Source of the DNA: Neobacillus novalis NBRC 102450
GTDB taxonomy: Bacteria; Bacillota; Bacilli; Bacillales; Cytobacillaceae
DNA length: 34,954 nucleotides
Assembly: GCF_001591805.1 (NCBI RefSeq)
Contig: NZ_BCVP01000047.1
Span: 1-34,954 of the forward strand
Direction of reading: 5' to 3'
Part shown: one piece after another, positions 6,411-14,093 of the stretch
Position numbering within the stretch: position 1 is the first letter of the stretch
How the letters are laid out: each line of letters starts with the position of its first letter
Translations under genes and position numbers: made by a program
The notes under the pieces: model-generated
Seen by the model: the letters and a program-made list of their open reading frames with translations, nothing else
What the model was told of the DNA's origin: nothing
Database searches by the model: none

Positions 6411-7562
6411 TTAACAGATTAAATGTCCCATTGAGTCAAATATGCCTAAAAGTTCAGGGCTAGTTTTCAGATTTTCCACTATTGCAACTTGTGCATTTGT
6501 CACAAAAATTTGGGTGCGAAATGCATAAATAACTGTATCCCCTACATGAACCTTACTTGTATCTAAAGTTCCATAATAATCAATATTGGTGGGATCATTT
6601 TCGATGATAGGTATTTTTTCTAGGTCATCCTTGTTCGTTCCAACTAATGCGCCCTCCATTCGAGAACGCGGATAAAATCCACCACCAAATACATATGCTT
6701 TGTCTTCATAACAGTGTGAAACCTCAGAAACATAAATCATGGCCGGTTTTTCGGGTAAGTCCTTTACGGCATGCAAAGGTGTTGTTCCAGTTAAAGCATG
6801 ACCTGGTTCCCCTTGCGTTGCCCCGTGTTTTTTTAATAATGGAAGCGTTTCTGTTGAAGTAGCACTAGGCATATTCAATTCTAAATTTTTGTAACCTCTA
6901 TCTTCAAGAAAGGACTTCACTTTATGCATGGACGCTACATTTGGTGTTATATTTGCGTCTGCTCCGTTAATTAACACACATGGGAAACTAGTTAACCCTG
7001 CTATTTGAATTCCCGTCAATCGCTCTAAAGCCTCTATTTGTTGATTTATTTGTTCTAATGTGAACCCACCCTCTTGACCGTTATAAATATAATCATCTTT
7101 GGTGGCTATTCGTAATAATACCTTCTGCCTCTTATTCATTTTTGATGCCACTGCATGAATATTTTTGGCGTTTTCATAACTAAAAACAGTCACGTATTCA
7201 GGATTTAATGCTAATATCTGGGCTATCATTTTTTTCGGGATTTGGACAAGATGCCCTACATGACCAATTTTTATCCCATTTTTGCTCAAAGATAAAGCCT
7301 CCCAAGGATCAACCGCAACTGCTTTTTCAATTCCTGACTCGACAATTGCTTGGGCTATCAATGGATTTCTCCCAAATTGTTTTGTCATAAAAAATAGTTC
7401 AATATTCTGTTTTCTGGATTCTGAAAATAAAATAAAGCTGTTTTTTCGGATTGTATCTAGATCAATTACATAAGTGTTCGGTGAGATTGAGCCATTTTGA
7501 TGAAGCTCCAATGCGAACTCAATTAATTCTGGGTTGTACTTTTGGGTTACTTCTAAAAACAT
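6411..7562 (-). CDS. yhfX: YhfX-type PLP enzyme, alanine-racemase-like fold
   Basis: A 383-residue fold-III PLP enzyme of the YhfX family. The N-terminal half is an alanine-racemase-like TIM barrel. Lys61 in FFMTKQFGRNP stands where racemases carry the PLP lysine, and the preceding strand YVIDLDTIRKN is typical of the family. The C-terminal part (about 260-383) is a beta domain (VSHCYEDKAYVFGGGFYPRS). Family members act on amino acids as racemases or decarboxylases; the substrate of YhfX is not known. I take the ATG at 7562, since AAAGGAG lies 8 nt before it, rather than a GTG inside that ribosome site. It starts 5 nt after yhfW, so the two are co-translated. Together with YhfS it makes two PLP enzymes in one pathway, which points to an amine or amino-acid substrate. 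Confidence 0.85.
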   Translation of the reverse strand: MFLEVTQKYNPELIEFALELHQNGSISPNTYVIDLDTIRKNSFILFSESRKQNIELFFMTKQFGRNPLIAQAIVESGIEKAVAVDPWEALSLSKNGIKIGHVGHLVQIPKKMIAQILALNPEYVTVFSYENAKNIHAVASKMNKRQKVLLRIATKDDYIYNGQEGGFTLEQINQQIEALERLTGIQIAGLTSFPCVLINGADANITPNVASMHKVKSFLEDRGYKNLELNMPSATSTETLPLLKKHGATQGEPGHALTGTTPLHAVKDLPEKPAMIYVSEVSHCYEDKAYVFGGGFYPRSRMEGALVGTNKDDLEKIPIIENDPTNIDYYGTLDTSKVHVGDTVIYAFRTQIFVTNAQVAIVENLKTSPELLGIFDSMGHLIC

Positions 7563-7567
7563 CTCTC

Positions 7568-8788
7568 TCACTCCTTTCTTTGTTGCTGCATTAACGGGAG
7601 AAAAGAAGTTCCATTTTCAATATTGGTTAATCCAAGATATTCAGCAGCTGTTGCTGCAATATCAGACAAGGTATTTCTTTCGCCAAGATTAACTGGTGTT
7701 AACTGTTTTTGGTAGGCTAATAGATATGTTTTCTCTCTTGTATGCTGATTATGACCTATCGTAGGGTCATTGCCATGATCAGCACTCATTATGAGGAGAT
7801 CATCTTCATGCATCTTTTCAAGTAATCTTGGTAAATACGTCTCCACTACCTGAATCCGATTGGCGTAACGTGTTGGATTTTGTGCATGCCCAGCCAAATC
7901 TGTTTCTTGCACTGTCGCCGCGATTATCCCATTTTGGACATGATCCATTTCTCTTAATAGGTCCTGCATGACCTGATCCGTATCGACTCCTGGGAATTTA
8001 TTTGCCTCTTCACAATAAATGATATCCTGCATTTTTCCAACAAGGGAAACTTCTAGTCCAGCTTTTATCGCTAACGTAGGAAGCTGGTGTTCCGGAGAGA
8101 TTCCAAATCCTAAATGCCGTACTTGATATCCTTGTTTATAGACGTTAGATTTAGGGGAATTTACACCCACCAAGCCATCTTCTCTTCTCTCAACGGACTT
8201 CTGCAGATGCTCTGGGGTTACATTTTCTCCACCAAGAGCGATTACCCGATTTACCTTAACATTTTTTCGAACGCATTGACCGATCTTTAACACTTCTTCA
8301 AATGAAATATAATCAAGAGGAGCACTTACATTATAGATTTGTCCATAATCTGTTTCGATGTTATCTGCAACAATGACAAAATCATTGACTAATAGATAAG
8401 GTAATTTCGAATTTGGGATTTCAACCTTATAGCCCTGTTTTTCAAGAGCTAGTTTGACTTCATCGATATTTTCAATAAATGGAGCTAAATAAGCCTTCTT
8501 TGGTTTGGTCCCCATAATTTCATTATGCCCCTCAAAACTGTCAGCACCTTGATGCATTAAATTACAAACCCCATAACTTGCAATATGATTCGTACCTTTT
8601 AGATGTGGATGTTGCAAAATTTTATTAATGCCAAGCCTTTCAAAAGTCGGTATTTGCAGTGAAGGAACTTTATCTAGTATATGTGAAAAAGTATTTGCTC
8701 CCACGTCCTGTGGATGATAGTCCTTAGCATCTGCCATATATCCAACACCTAAACTATCTACTATTAAAATGATTGCTCTTCTTCCCAT
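7568..8788 (-). CDS. yhfW: YhfW-type phosphopentomutase-like metalloenzyme
   Basis: A 406-residue member of the alkaline-phosphatase superfamily, close to phosphopentomutase (DeoB) in layout. Metal-site motifs are visible: Asp11 in VDSLGVG, the DVGANTFSHI segment (28-37), and late SADHGNDP with HTREK. Canonical DeoB uses a threonine before GHWE as the phosphate-carrying residue. Here the aligned motif is DSFEGHNE, with Glu86 in that place, so ordinary phosphomutase chemistry is doubtful. GAAGGAAGG precedes the ATG at 8788, which lies 2 nt after the yhfS stop. It may be a phosphohydrolase, a phosphotransferase with another acceptor, or a binding protein. The Thr-to-Glu point is from my own alignment by eye. 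Confidence 0.85.
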   Translation of the reverse strand: MGRRAIILIVDSLGVGYMADAKDYHPQDVGANTFSHILDKVPSLQIPTFERLGINKILQHPHLKGTNHIASYGVCNLMHQGADSFEGHNEIMGTKPKKAYLAPFIENIDEVKLALEKQGYKVEIPNSKLPYLLVNDFVIVADNIETDYGQIYNVSAPLDYISFEEVLKIGQCVRKNVKVNRVIALGGENVTPEHLQKSVERREDGLVGVNSPKSNVYKQGYQVRHLGFGISPEHQLPTLAIKAGLEVSLVGKMQDIIYCEEANKFPGVDTDQVMQDLLREMDHVQNGIIAATVQETDLAGHAQNPTRYANRIQVVETYLPRLLEKMHEDDLLIMSADHGNDPTIGHNQHTREKTYLLAYQKQLTPVNLGERNTLSDIAATAAEYLGLTNIENGTSFLPLMQQQRKE

Positions 8789-8790
8789 TT

Positions 8791-9900
8791 TTACTGCCTT
8801 CCTTCTGTTGCCTGCGATATAGATGATTTTAGTATCCTGATAATCGTATCTGCCCCACTTCTTAAAGGATTAATACGAATCATTCTCTTCGCTAGGGTTG
8901 GGTCGGCTTCTAAGAAAGTACCTGACACGCGATAAAACATCGGCACGAATTCATATTTCGATTCTGCCCCCACTGGATGAGGTGCTGCTCCTAGCTCATT
9001 TGCACGCTGCAATACTTCCTCGGCAATTGGTTCAGAGAACTCTACTAATAGCACCTTTGATTGTGCATTAGCCAGATATGCTTTTCTCACACCTTGAACC
9101 GCACCAGCATTCAAAATGCTCACTAGCTGTTCATTAACATTTGCCTGAATGGCAAGCATCACTGGGGCATAGATAAGACCTCTTAAAGCCTCTAGTGCCT
9201 CATATCCTTGTACTTGACTTCCACCTGAATAATTTAGTTGTTCGATTTTGCTGATTAAATCTGCTCTGCCCAATATCACCCCAATACCTTCGGGGCCAAG
9301 TAGCTTGAATAACGAGAAGGTTGCTAAGTCAGCTCCCGCCTGTGTGCCAATCCTCTCTACCTTCATCGCTGCATAATTATCATCCGTTATGATGGTTAAG
9401 CTAGGATGGATGGAACGAATAATCTCTATTGTTTCTCCAAGATCATAATAATCATCCATTTTCTGGCGAGTATGCTGAATAAGCACGCCTTCTAAATCTT
9501 GATTTTGCCCCATCACTCTTTTGATTTCCTCACGGTTATGGAAATCAACATAAACTGGAACAGCTCCCATGAACTCTAAAGAAGTCTTACTTGTCGGATA
9601 AATAGGGGCATCATGGACAAGAATCTTGTCACCAGGCTTCAGGAAAGTCATAAAACCAAATCGTAATGCCCCCGTTCCTGCTCCACGTACCAGCATGGCC
9701 TTTTCTACTCCGAAAAACTCGGCTAATACGCCTTCTATCTTTTTGGTGTAATGAGGTTTATTTAACCCTTTCACTACTCCTAAATCACCTAACGCGAGTA
9801 GTTCTTCTCCCCGAAAATGTTTGGTAATCATATCAACGAGGCTGAATTGTCTTTGCTGAGCTTCTTCTAAGGAAATACTTCTCAAAGGATATGTTTGCAT
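8791..9900 (-). CDS. yhfS: YhfS-type PLP-dependent aminotransferase-like enzyme
   Basis: A 369-residue fold-I PLP enzyme of the YhfS family. Asp173/Asp174 in ITDDNYAAMK fit the residue that holds the PLP ring nitrogen, and Lys199 in SLFKLLGPEG is the expected Schiff-base lysine. RGAGTGALR (72-80) is the phosphate-cup region. The family lies near cysteine-desulfurase and cystathionine-type enzymes, so transamination, beta- or gamma-elimination and aldol cleavage all remain possible. I use the ATG at 9900 with AAGGTG 6 nt before it; an in-frame GTG at 9909 is an alternative. It lies 10 nt after php and 2 nt before yhfW in one operon. In E. coli yhfS lies at the far end of the cluster; here it is in the middle. 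Confidence 0.85.
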   Translation of the reverse strand: MQTYPLRSISLEEAQQRQFSLVDMITKHFRGEELLALGDLGVVKGLNKPHYTKKIEGVLAEFFGVEKAMLVRGAGTGALRFGFMTFLKPGDKILVHDAPIYPTSKTSLEFMGAVPVYVDFHNREEIKRVMGQNQDLEGVLIQHTRQKMDDYYDLGETIEIIRSIHPSLTIITDDNYAAMKVERIGTQAGADLATFSLFKLLGPEGIGVILGRADLISKIEQLNYSGGSQVQGYEALEALRGLIYAPVMLAIQANVNEQLVSILNAGAVQGVRKAYLANAQSKVLLVEFSEPIAEEVLQRANELGAAPHPVGAESKYEFVPMFYRVSGTFLEADPTLAKRMIRINPLRSGADTIIRILKSSISQATEGRQ

Positions 9901-9910
9901 ACCGTTCACC

Positions 9911-10786
9911 TTATCCTTTCATAAAAGTGATTGGGTTCTTAACTAGCATTTTTTCAATCGATTCGTCTGTAATTCCATTTTTCTGCAAAAGTGGGACAAA
10001 GTTGTCTAACAAAAAGGAGTAACCCAATCCATTTTGATATTCTAGATGCGATTTACGAGTAATATCCATCGACAAAAGAACTCGGTCGATATACCCCAGA
10101 TCTTGTAGTTTTTTCAAAATATCAGCTCGAACCTGGTCTGGCATATAATTTTCTTTTCCAATGGTATCAAATTCGACATATGCCCCTTCTTTAATGATTT
10201 TCAATATATAATCGAAATCCCCCGTTAAGTCGACATGACCAATAATGACACGGTTCAAATCAACTCCCTCTTCTTTAAAAAAGGCTACCTGCTCGTGACC
10301 CAATGTTCCTAAAGAAGTGTGTGTGGTAATCGGCTTATTAGTTTCCTTATGAGTTATCACAACTGCCTCAAAAACTTTTTTCTCTGCATCTGTCCATTTG
10401 TTATAGCTTGTACCGATCTCTCCGATAATTTCGGCTTTAACATCGGTGCCTTTTATTCCTTCATTAATCTCCTTGAACATTCTCTCCGCAAGCTGTTCTT
10501 TTGTTTCGCGGAAAACTTGAATAGGATAAAATTTCTCCTGATAAAATCCAGTAGCATAAATAATGTTAACGCCTGATTTCTCAGATACTTTTTGAACAAA
10601 GGGAATATTTCTCCCCATCCCAAAGTTTGTAACATCAACAATATTACGGACTCCTTTTTCATATAGTTTTTTGTACTCTCTTACAGTTTCTGAAAATACA
10701 TCTAACTGGCAATCTTCATTACATTTTACTTCAGATAGATCAATGGTTGTATGTTCATGCATATAAGTAATGCCATTTTCTAACAT
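9911..10786 (-). CDS. php: Phosphotriesterase-homology protein (Php/YhfV)
   Basis: A 291-residue TIM-barrel metallohydrolase of the phosphotriesterase-homology family. Metal ligands fall in the expected order: His10 and His12 (YMHEHTT), Glu123 in IGEIGTS (in place of the carbamylated lysine of true phosphotriesterases, as in E. coli Php), His156 (TTHTS), His184 (GHVD) and Asp241 (SMDITRK). Homologues in this branch hydrolyse lactones or carboxylate esters more often than phosphotriesters. The ATG at 10786 follows AGAAGGAA with suitable spacing; a GTG three codons upstream overlaps that site. It is the first enzyme gene after yhfZ, with a 143-nt gap. A hydrolytic step on a lactone or similar ring is a reasonable guess for its role. 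Confidence 0.85.
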   Translation of the reverse strand: MLENGITYMHEHTTIDLSEVKCNEDCQLDVFSETVREYKKLYEKGVRNIVDVTNFGMGRNIPFVQKVSEKSGVNIIYATGFYQEKFYPIQVFRETKEQLAERMFKEINEGIKGTDVKAEIIGEIGTSYNKWTDAEKKVFEAVVITHKETNKPITTHTSLGTLGHEQVAFFKEEGVDLNRVIIGHVDLTGDFDYILKIIKEGAYVEFDTIGKENYMPDQVRADILKKLQDLGYIDRVLLSMDITRKSHLEYQNGLGYSFLLDNFVPLLQKNGITDESIEKMLVKNPITFMKG

Positions 10787-10816
10787 TAAATTCACATTCC
10801 TTCTAGTTTAGATATT

Positions 10817-10884
10817 GTTAATCGGTCACTAGAACTCTTTCTCTTTACAATGAATGGGAGGCTAATGAAAGTTTACCGACTAAC
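10817..10884. promoter_or_regulatory. Spaced inverted repeat between yhfZ and php
   Basis: GTTAATCGGT (10817-10826) and ACCGACTAAC (10875-10884) pair at 9 of 10 positions across a 48-nt spacer in the gap between the regulator and the enzyme genes. It may be an RNA fold that tunes expression after yhfZ, or a second binding site. No T run follows, so it is not a standard terminator. Confidence 0.3.
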
Positions 10885-10929
10885 CATTTCTCTATGAAAA
10901 TAATTCCTTGTTTTGTAATGGAATAATGT

Positions 10930-11856
10930 TTAATAGCTTGGTAATCTATCTCCTGATTCAACACTTGCTTGGATTTCCAAAATCTTATCAATTTCAACCG
11001 AGTTCCATTTTTCTAAAAACTCTTTTTCACGATTCCCATCAATAATAATGACAGCCTCTGAAGTGTCTTCAGAAATTTCTTTAGCTACAGGAGACCGGAA
11101 ATCAATAGCTTTAAATGTTTGGCTCATTCTTCGATCATCCATATTCCAAACAGCTGCATCAATTTGCTTAGAAATAAGCATTTCAAATAGCTGCATGTAA
11201 TTGACATTTACATATTCAACATTGGCACCATCAAATTCTGCAAAGGTTAAATTCTTCTGATCGAGTGAATCCATATCAACACCGATTTTCTTGCCATCTC
11301 TAACCTGTTCTCCTGTCGAATCTGCTAAGAAAATCTTGTGTGCAGAAACATAACTATTTACGCCAAGGTTTTTTATTATTTTTAAATTCGGGTAATCAGA
11401 TAACACCTTTTCGGCTGTCATTTTGGATACAATCGCAAAATCACTTCGCATAGTTCGGACTGTTTCGATTCGATTCAATCCACCTCGCATATAGGTCAAA
11501 TAAATTTTTTTCCCTGTTAATTCAAAAGCTTCAATAATACCCGTAGCTAGGCCTTCGTATTTTCTTGAATACGGTAAAGGCATAGAGCCAATTAACGGAG
11601 ATATTCCGGCAATTTCACTTAAGAGGTTATTATCCTTTCGAATTAAGAAGGTGCCTAGATGACCTCGCGCCTCAAGATTTATTGCCTTCATTTCCTCTAG
11701 TAAACTGAATGCACTTTGAACAGTACCTCTTCCAAAATTCAACTTTTCACTATAATCAGATACGCGCGGGATTTTCACCCCAATATCTAATTGTATTAAC
11801 TCCTGGGCAATTTGTTTGGCTGCCAATCCATTTTTAGAATATAATTTTTCCCACAT
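10930..11856 (-). CDS. yhfZ: YhfZ-type transcriptional regulator of the yhf locus
   Basis: A 308-residue regulator. Residues about 10-80 form a GntR-like winged helix (IPRVSDYSEKLNFGRGTVQSA), and from about 90 onward the protein resembles a periplasmic-binding-protein-like effector domain (SMPLPYSRKYEGLATG; DAAVWNMDD; end DRLPSY). The MPLPY…YEGLA…G segment and the …PSY end are the features by which I recognise YhfZ. The effector domain should bind the pathway's inducer. I choose the ATG at 11856, with AAAGGA 8-9 nt before it; upstream in-frame codons run through the operator and promoter and are not used. It is first in the unit and probably autoregulated through the operator 20-45 nt upstream. 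Confidence 0.85.
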   Translation of the reverse strand: MWEKLYSKNGLAAKQIAQELIQLDIGVKIPRVSDYSEKLNFGRGTVQSAFSLLEEMKAINLEARGHLGTFLIRKDNNLLSEIAGISPLIGSMPLPYSRKYEGLATGIIEAFELTGKKIYLTYMRGGLNRIETVRTMRSDFAIVSKMTAEKVLSDYPNLKIIKNLGVNSYVSAHKIFLADSTGEQVRDGKKIGVDMDSLDQKNLTFAEFDGANVEYVNVNYMQLFEMLISKQIDAAVWNMDDRRMSQTFKAIDFRSPVAKEISEDTSEAVIIIDGNREKEFLEKWNSVEIDKILEIQASVESGDRLPSY

Positions 11857-11874
11857 TATCATCTTCCTTTTAAA

Positions 11875-11930
11875 ACAGTATACTATATTTTGTATATTGC
11901 GATTATAAACGCTTTCAATCCAACTTTCAA
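11875..11930 (-). promoter_or_regulatory. Promoter, cre-like site and operator of yhfZ
   Basis: On the minus strand TTGAAA (11925-11930) and TATAAT (11902-11907) are 17 bp apart. TGAAAGCGTTTATA (11904-11917) is a cre-like site matching 12 of 14 positions, again overlapping the -10. The operator words CAATATACAA and TATACTGT lie at about 11875-11899, over the expected start point, around a palindromic AGTATACT. The order promoter, cre, operator is the same as before the amidase gene, which supports joint control of both units. Confidence 0.7.
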
Positions 11931-11994
11931 CCTTTTTACATATGTATCCCACAGGGAAGGCACTTACAGGGGAAAATCGGAAGGTTGATGTAAA

Positions 11995-12022
11995 TTGTAT
12001 TCTCTACAGAATTGGTTATAAT
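11995..12022 (+). promoter_or_regulatory. Promoter of htpX
   Basis: TTGTAT (11995-12000) and a perfect TATAAT (12017-12022) are 16 bp apart, about 55 nt before the htpX start. Confidence 0.55.
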
Positions 12023-12075
12023 AGACTTAGAGGATGGCTCATTTGAACTCAAAATTTTTATTAAAGGGTGAGATG

Positions 12076-12957
12076 ATGGGTAAACGAATTTTCTTTTTTC
12101 TATTAACGAATGTTTTAGTATTGGTCACCATTAGTATTGTGCTATCTCTTACAGGTGCCGGAAATTATATGAATGCCCGAGGCGGTATTGATCTGACTTC
12201 ACTATTAATATTTAGTGCTATAGTTGGTTTTACAGGGGCCCTCATATCCTTGGCGATGTCACGCTGGATGGCAAAAATGATGATGAAAGTTAAGGTGTTA
12301 GATCCTAAAGGCTCATTATCTCCTTCGGAAAGAACCATTGTCGAAAAAGTCTATCGCCTTTCTAGTGCAGCTGGATTAACTCACATGCCAGAAGTGGGAA
12401 TATACAATTCACCAGAAGTAAATGCATTTGCCACTGGTCCTTCGAAAAAACGATCGCTTGTTGCGGTCTCAACCGGGTTGCTTCATGAAATGGACGATGC
12501 AGCTATTGAGGGAGTCATTGCCCATGAAGTAGCACATATTGCCAATGGTGATATGGTAACCATGACCCTTCTGCAAGGTGTAGTAAATACATTTGTTGTT
12601 TTCCTTGCGCGGATTGCAGCTTGGGCGGTGTCACGCTTTGTAAAAGAAGACATAGCGCCAATCGTTCATTTCATTGCCGTTATTGTCTTCCAAATTGCCT
12701 TCTCGATTTTAGGAAGCCTTGTGGTACTTGCCTATTCAAGACATCGTGAATTTCACGCAGACAGAGGCGGAGCAGACCTAGCCGGTAAGGATAAAATGAC
12801 TCACGCATTACAATGTCTAAAGGCTTATTCAAATCGGATGAAAGATGAAGAGCAAACGGCGATTTCTACCTTAAAAATTAACGGTAAACGGAAATCAATG
12901 CTATTTTCAACACATCCGGATCTTGACGAAAGAATTAATCGATTGAATAGGAGATAA
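12076..12957 (+). CDS. htpX: HtpX membrane-bound zinc metalloprotease
   Basis: A 293-residue M48-family protease of the HtpX type. It degrades misfolded or damaged membrane proteins from the cytoplasmic side and works alongside FtsH. Two N-terminal helices (about 5-25 and 39-61) precede the catalytic domain. The zinc site is HEVAH (His150, Glu151, His154), and the third ligand is Glu225 in SRHREFHADR; two further helices lie between them (about 167-187 and 196-220). The length and order match the family. The start is the second of two adjacent ATG codons, with AAGGG 7 nt upstream. It is a single-gene unit with its own promoter and terminator, unrelated in function to the yhf genes beside it. 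Confidence 0.93.
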   Translation: MGKRIFFFLLTNVLVLVTISIVLSLTGAGNYMNARGGIDLTSLLIFSAIVGFTGALISLAMSRWMAKMMMKVKVLDPKGSLSPSERTIVEKVYRLSSAAGLTHMPEVGIYNSPEVNAFATGPSKKRSLVAVSTGLLHEMDDAAIEGVIAHEVAHIANGDMVTMTLLQGVVNTFVVFLARIAAWAVSRFVKEDIAPIVHFIAVIVFQIAFSILGSLVVLAYSRHREFHADRGGADLAGKDKMTHALQCLKAYSNRMKDEEQTAISTLKINGKRKSMLFSTHPDLDERINRLNRR

Positions 12958-12979
12958 ACTGAACTTCCATCGATACAGG

Positions 12980-13014
12980 CAGGCATCATCCAATTTGTGG
13001 ATGATGCCTGTTTT
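12980..13014 (+). terminator. Terminator of htpX
   Basis: Perfect 12-bp arms CAGGCATCATCC (12980-12991) and GGATGATGCCTG (12999-13010) with a 7-nt loop are followed by TTTT. Confidence 0.85.
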
Positions 13015-13056
13015 ACTTGGCTATTTTCTTATGTTCCAGAAGAAGCAGAGGAATAT

Positions 13057-13109
13057 GGGGGGTACAGTTCACTGTCCCTTGTTCCACCTCGGGTCGTGAC
13101 AGGTACCGG
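13057..13109. repeat. REP-like compound element
   Basis: This segment contains GTACAGTTCACTGTCCC, TTGTTCC and CGTGACAGGTACC blocks, of the same type as the other intergenic repeats. It lies between the htpX terminator and the converging membrane-protein gene. Confidence 0.5.
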
Positions 13110-13145
13110 AATTTAAAGGATAAAATCCCGATATTATTCAGAAAT

Positions 13146-13625
13146 TTATAACACCCGTTTAATTGCTTGTAAATGCTGAATGTGTATGCCAATATGTCCA
13201 ATGCCAATTATGATAGCAGATGCAATCAGCCAAATAACTTTACCGTAAATACCTAATAACAAAAAAGCCATGACAGGCAGACTAGCACCAGGTACGGGTA
13301 TACCACAAAAACTTCGATAAAAATTTTCTTCCGTATGCTCATTTATAAAATATCTTATCCAACTAATCTCATATAGAATCATCAGAAAAAATGATGCTAT
13401 TAGCCACCAGCTCCATACTGAAAATGGAGCAATGTTATAATCGCTTAAAAACAGTATGCTGCAAGTACAGCATACTTGCCCAGCACGCTCAAACAATAAT
13501 AATATTTTGTTTTCTTGGGAAGGGTTATAGTCAATTGGCTTATTCTTACTCCATATGGCGTTTGGAATCCATAACATTAATAAATATATTAGACCAACAT
13601 ATGAAAATCCTAAATGACCTAACAT
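13146..13625 (-). CDS. Hypothetical membrane protein
   Basis: A 159-residue protein with about five hydrophobic segments (near 5-20, 43-58, 66-82, 108-130 and 132-150). It is rich in Trp, Ile and Tyr. A short loop CGIPVPGASLP (about 107-117) is the only striking conserved-looking motif, and the end IHIQHLQAIKR is amphipathic. The ATG at 13625 follows GGGGGTG at good spacing; earlier in-frame codons do not have one. It stands alone between htpX and a repeat array. I do not recognise the family and propose no function. Confidence 0.6.
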   Translation of the reverse strand: MLGHLGFSYVGLIYLLMLWIPNAIWSKNKPIDYNPSQENKILLLFERAGQVCCTCSILFLSDYNIAPFSVWSWWLIASFFLMILYEISWIRYFINEHTEENFYRSFCGIPVPGASLPVMAFLLLGIYGKVIWLIASAIIIGIGHIGIHIQHLQAIKRVL

Positions 13626-13765
13626 ATTACACCCCCTGATAAAATTCAATCCCAACCTTCAAAATTCAATCAACTATTATACCTTATATTACCATTTATC
13701 GAACAACTAGAACTTACACAAAAAATGAAGTTATTATGAATTTTGTTTAACCAGAATAGACAAAA

Positions 13766-13911
13766 GGGATTAGTTCCTCATACCGAGTATGAAGGACTAA
13801 TCCCTAATAAAAAAACTTCGATTTGTCCTTCATCTAGCCTTTGAAGGACTTATCTCTAATAGAAAGACTGCGATTTGTCCTTAATTAAGACTATGAAGGA
13901 CCAATCCATTT
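13766..13911. repeat. Three tandem 52-bp repeats, each a hairpin
   Basis: Units begin with GATTAGTTCCT (13768), GATTTGTCCTT (13820) and GATTTGTCCTT (13872), exactly 52 bp apart. Each contains a TCCTT…AAGGA inverted repeat. The first is almost perfect over its full length (GGGATTAGT… with …ACTAATCCC, 13766-13804), the other two are partial. The array lies upstream of both flanking genes and has no coding frame. The interval 13626-14093 holds no gene, only this array and one REP-like block. Confidence 0.75.
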
Positions 13912-13970
13912 GCAACTAAATTCTATCATTATCTATCTTTCAAAGGGCCTAGCAATCTTCGACAAAATTC

Positions 13971-13990
13971 GGGTGGTGACAGGCACGACC
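13971..13990. repeat. REP-like block, GGTGGTGACAGGCACG type
   Basis: GGGTGGTGACAGGCACGACC carries the GGTGACAGGCACC-type word of the dispersed repeats. It has GGGT and ACCC-like ends that can pair. Confidence 0.5.
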
Positions 13991-14093
13991 CATAGGACCT
14001 TTCTCCTTTACTCATAGGAAAAACGATTCATTTTTCGCATTTTTCCAAAAAAAACTAGGTAGAAATAATACAATAGGATGAGGTGATGAAATT

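Noticed and set aside
7568..8788. Annotating YhfW as phosphopentomutase DeoB
   Set aside because: The catalytic threonine position is Glu86 and the context is the yhf cluster, not nucleoside salvage.
9911..10786. Annotating Php as a phosphotriesterase
   Set aside because: The bridging ligand is Glu123, not the carbamylated lysine of true phosphotriesterases, and it groups with the yhf locus.
11857..11952. N-terminal extension of YhfZ by 32 residues
   Set aside because: This stretch contains the -35/-10 pair and the operator, and a good ribosome site precedes the ATG at 11856.
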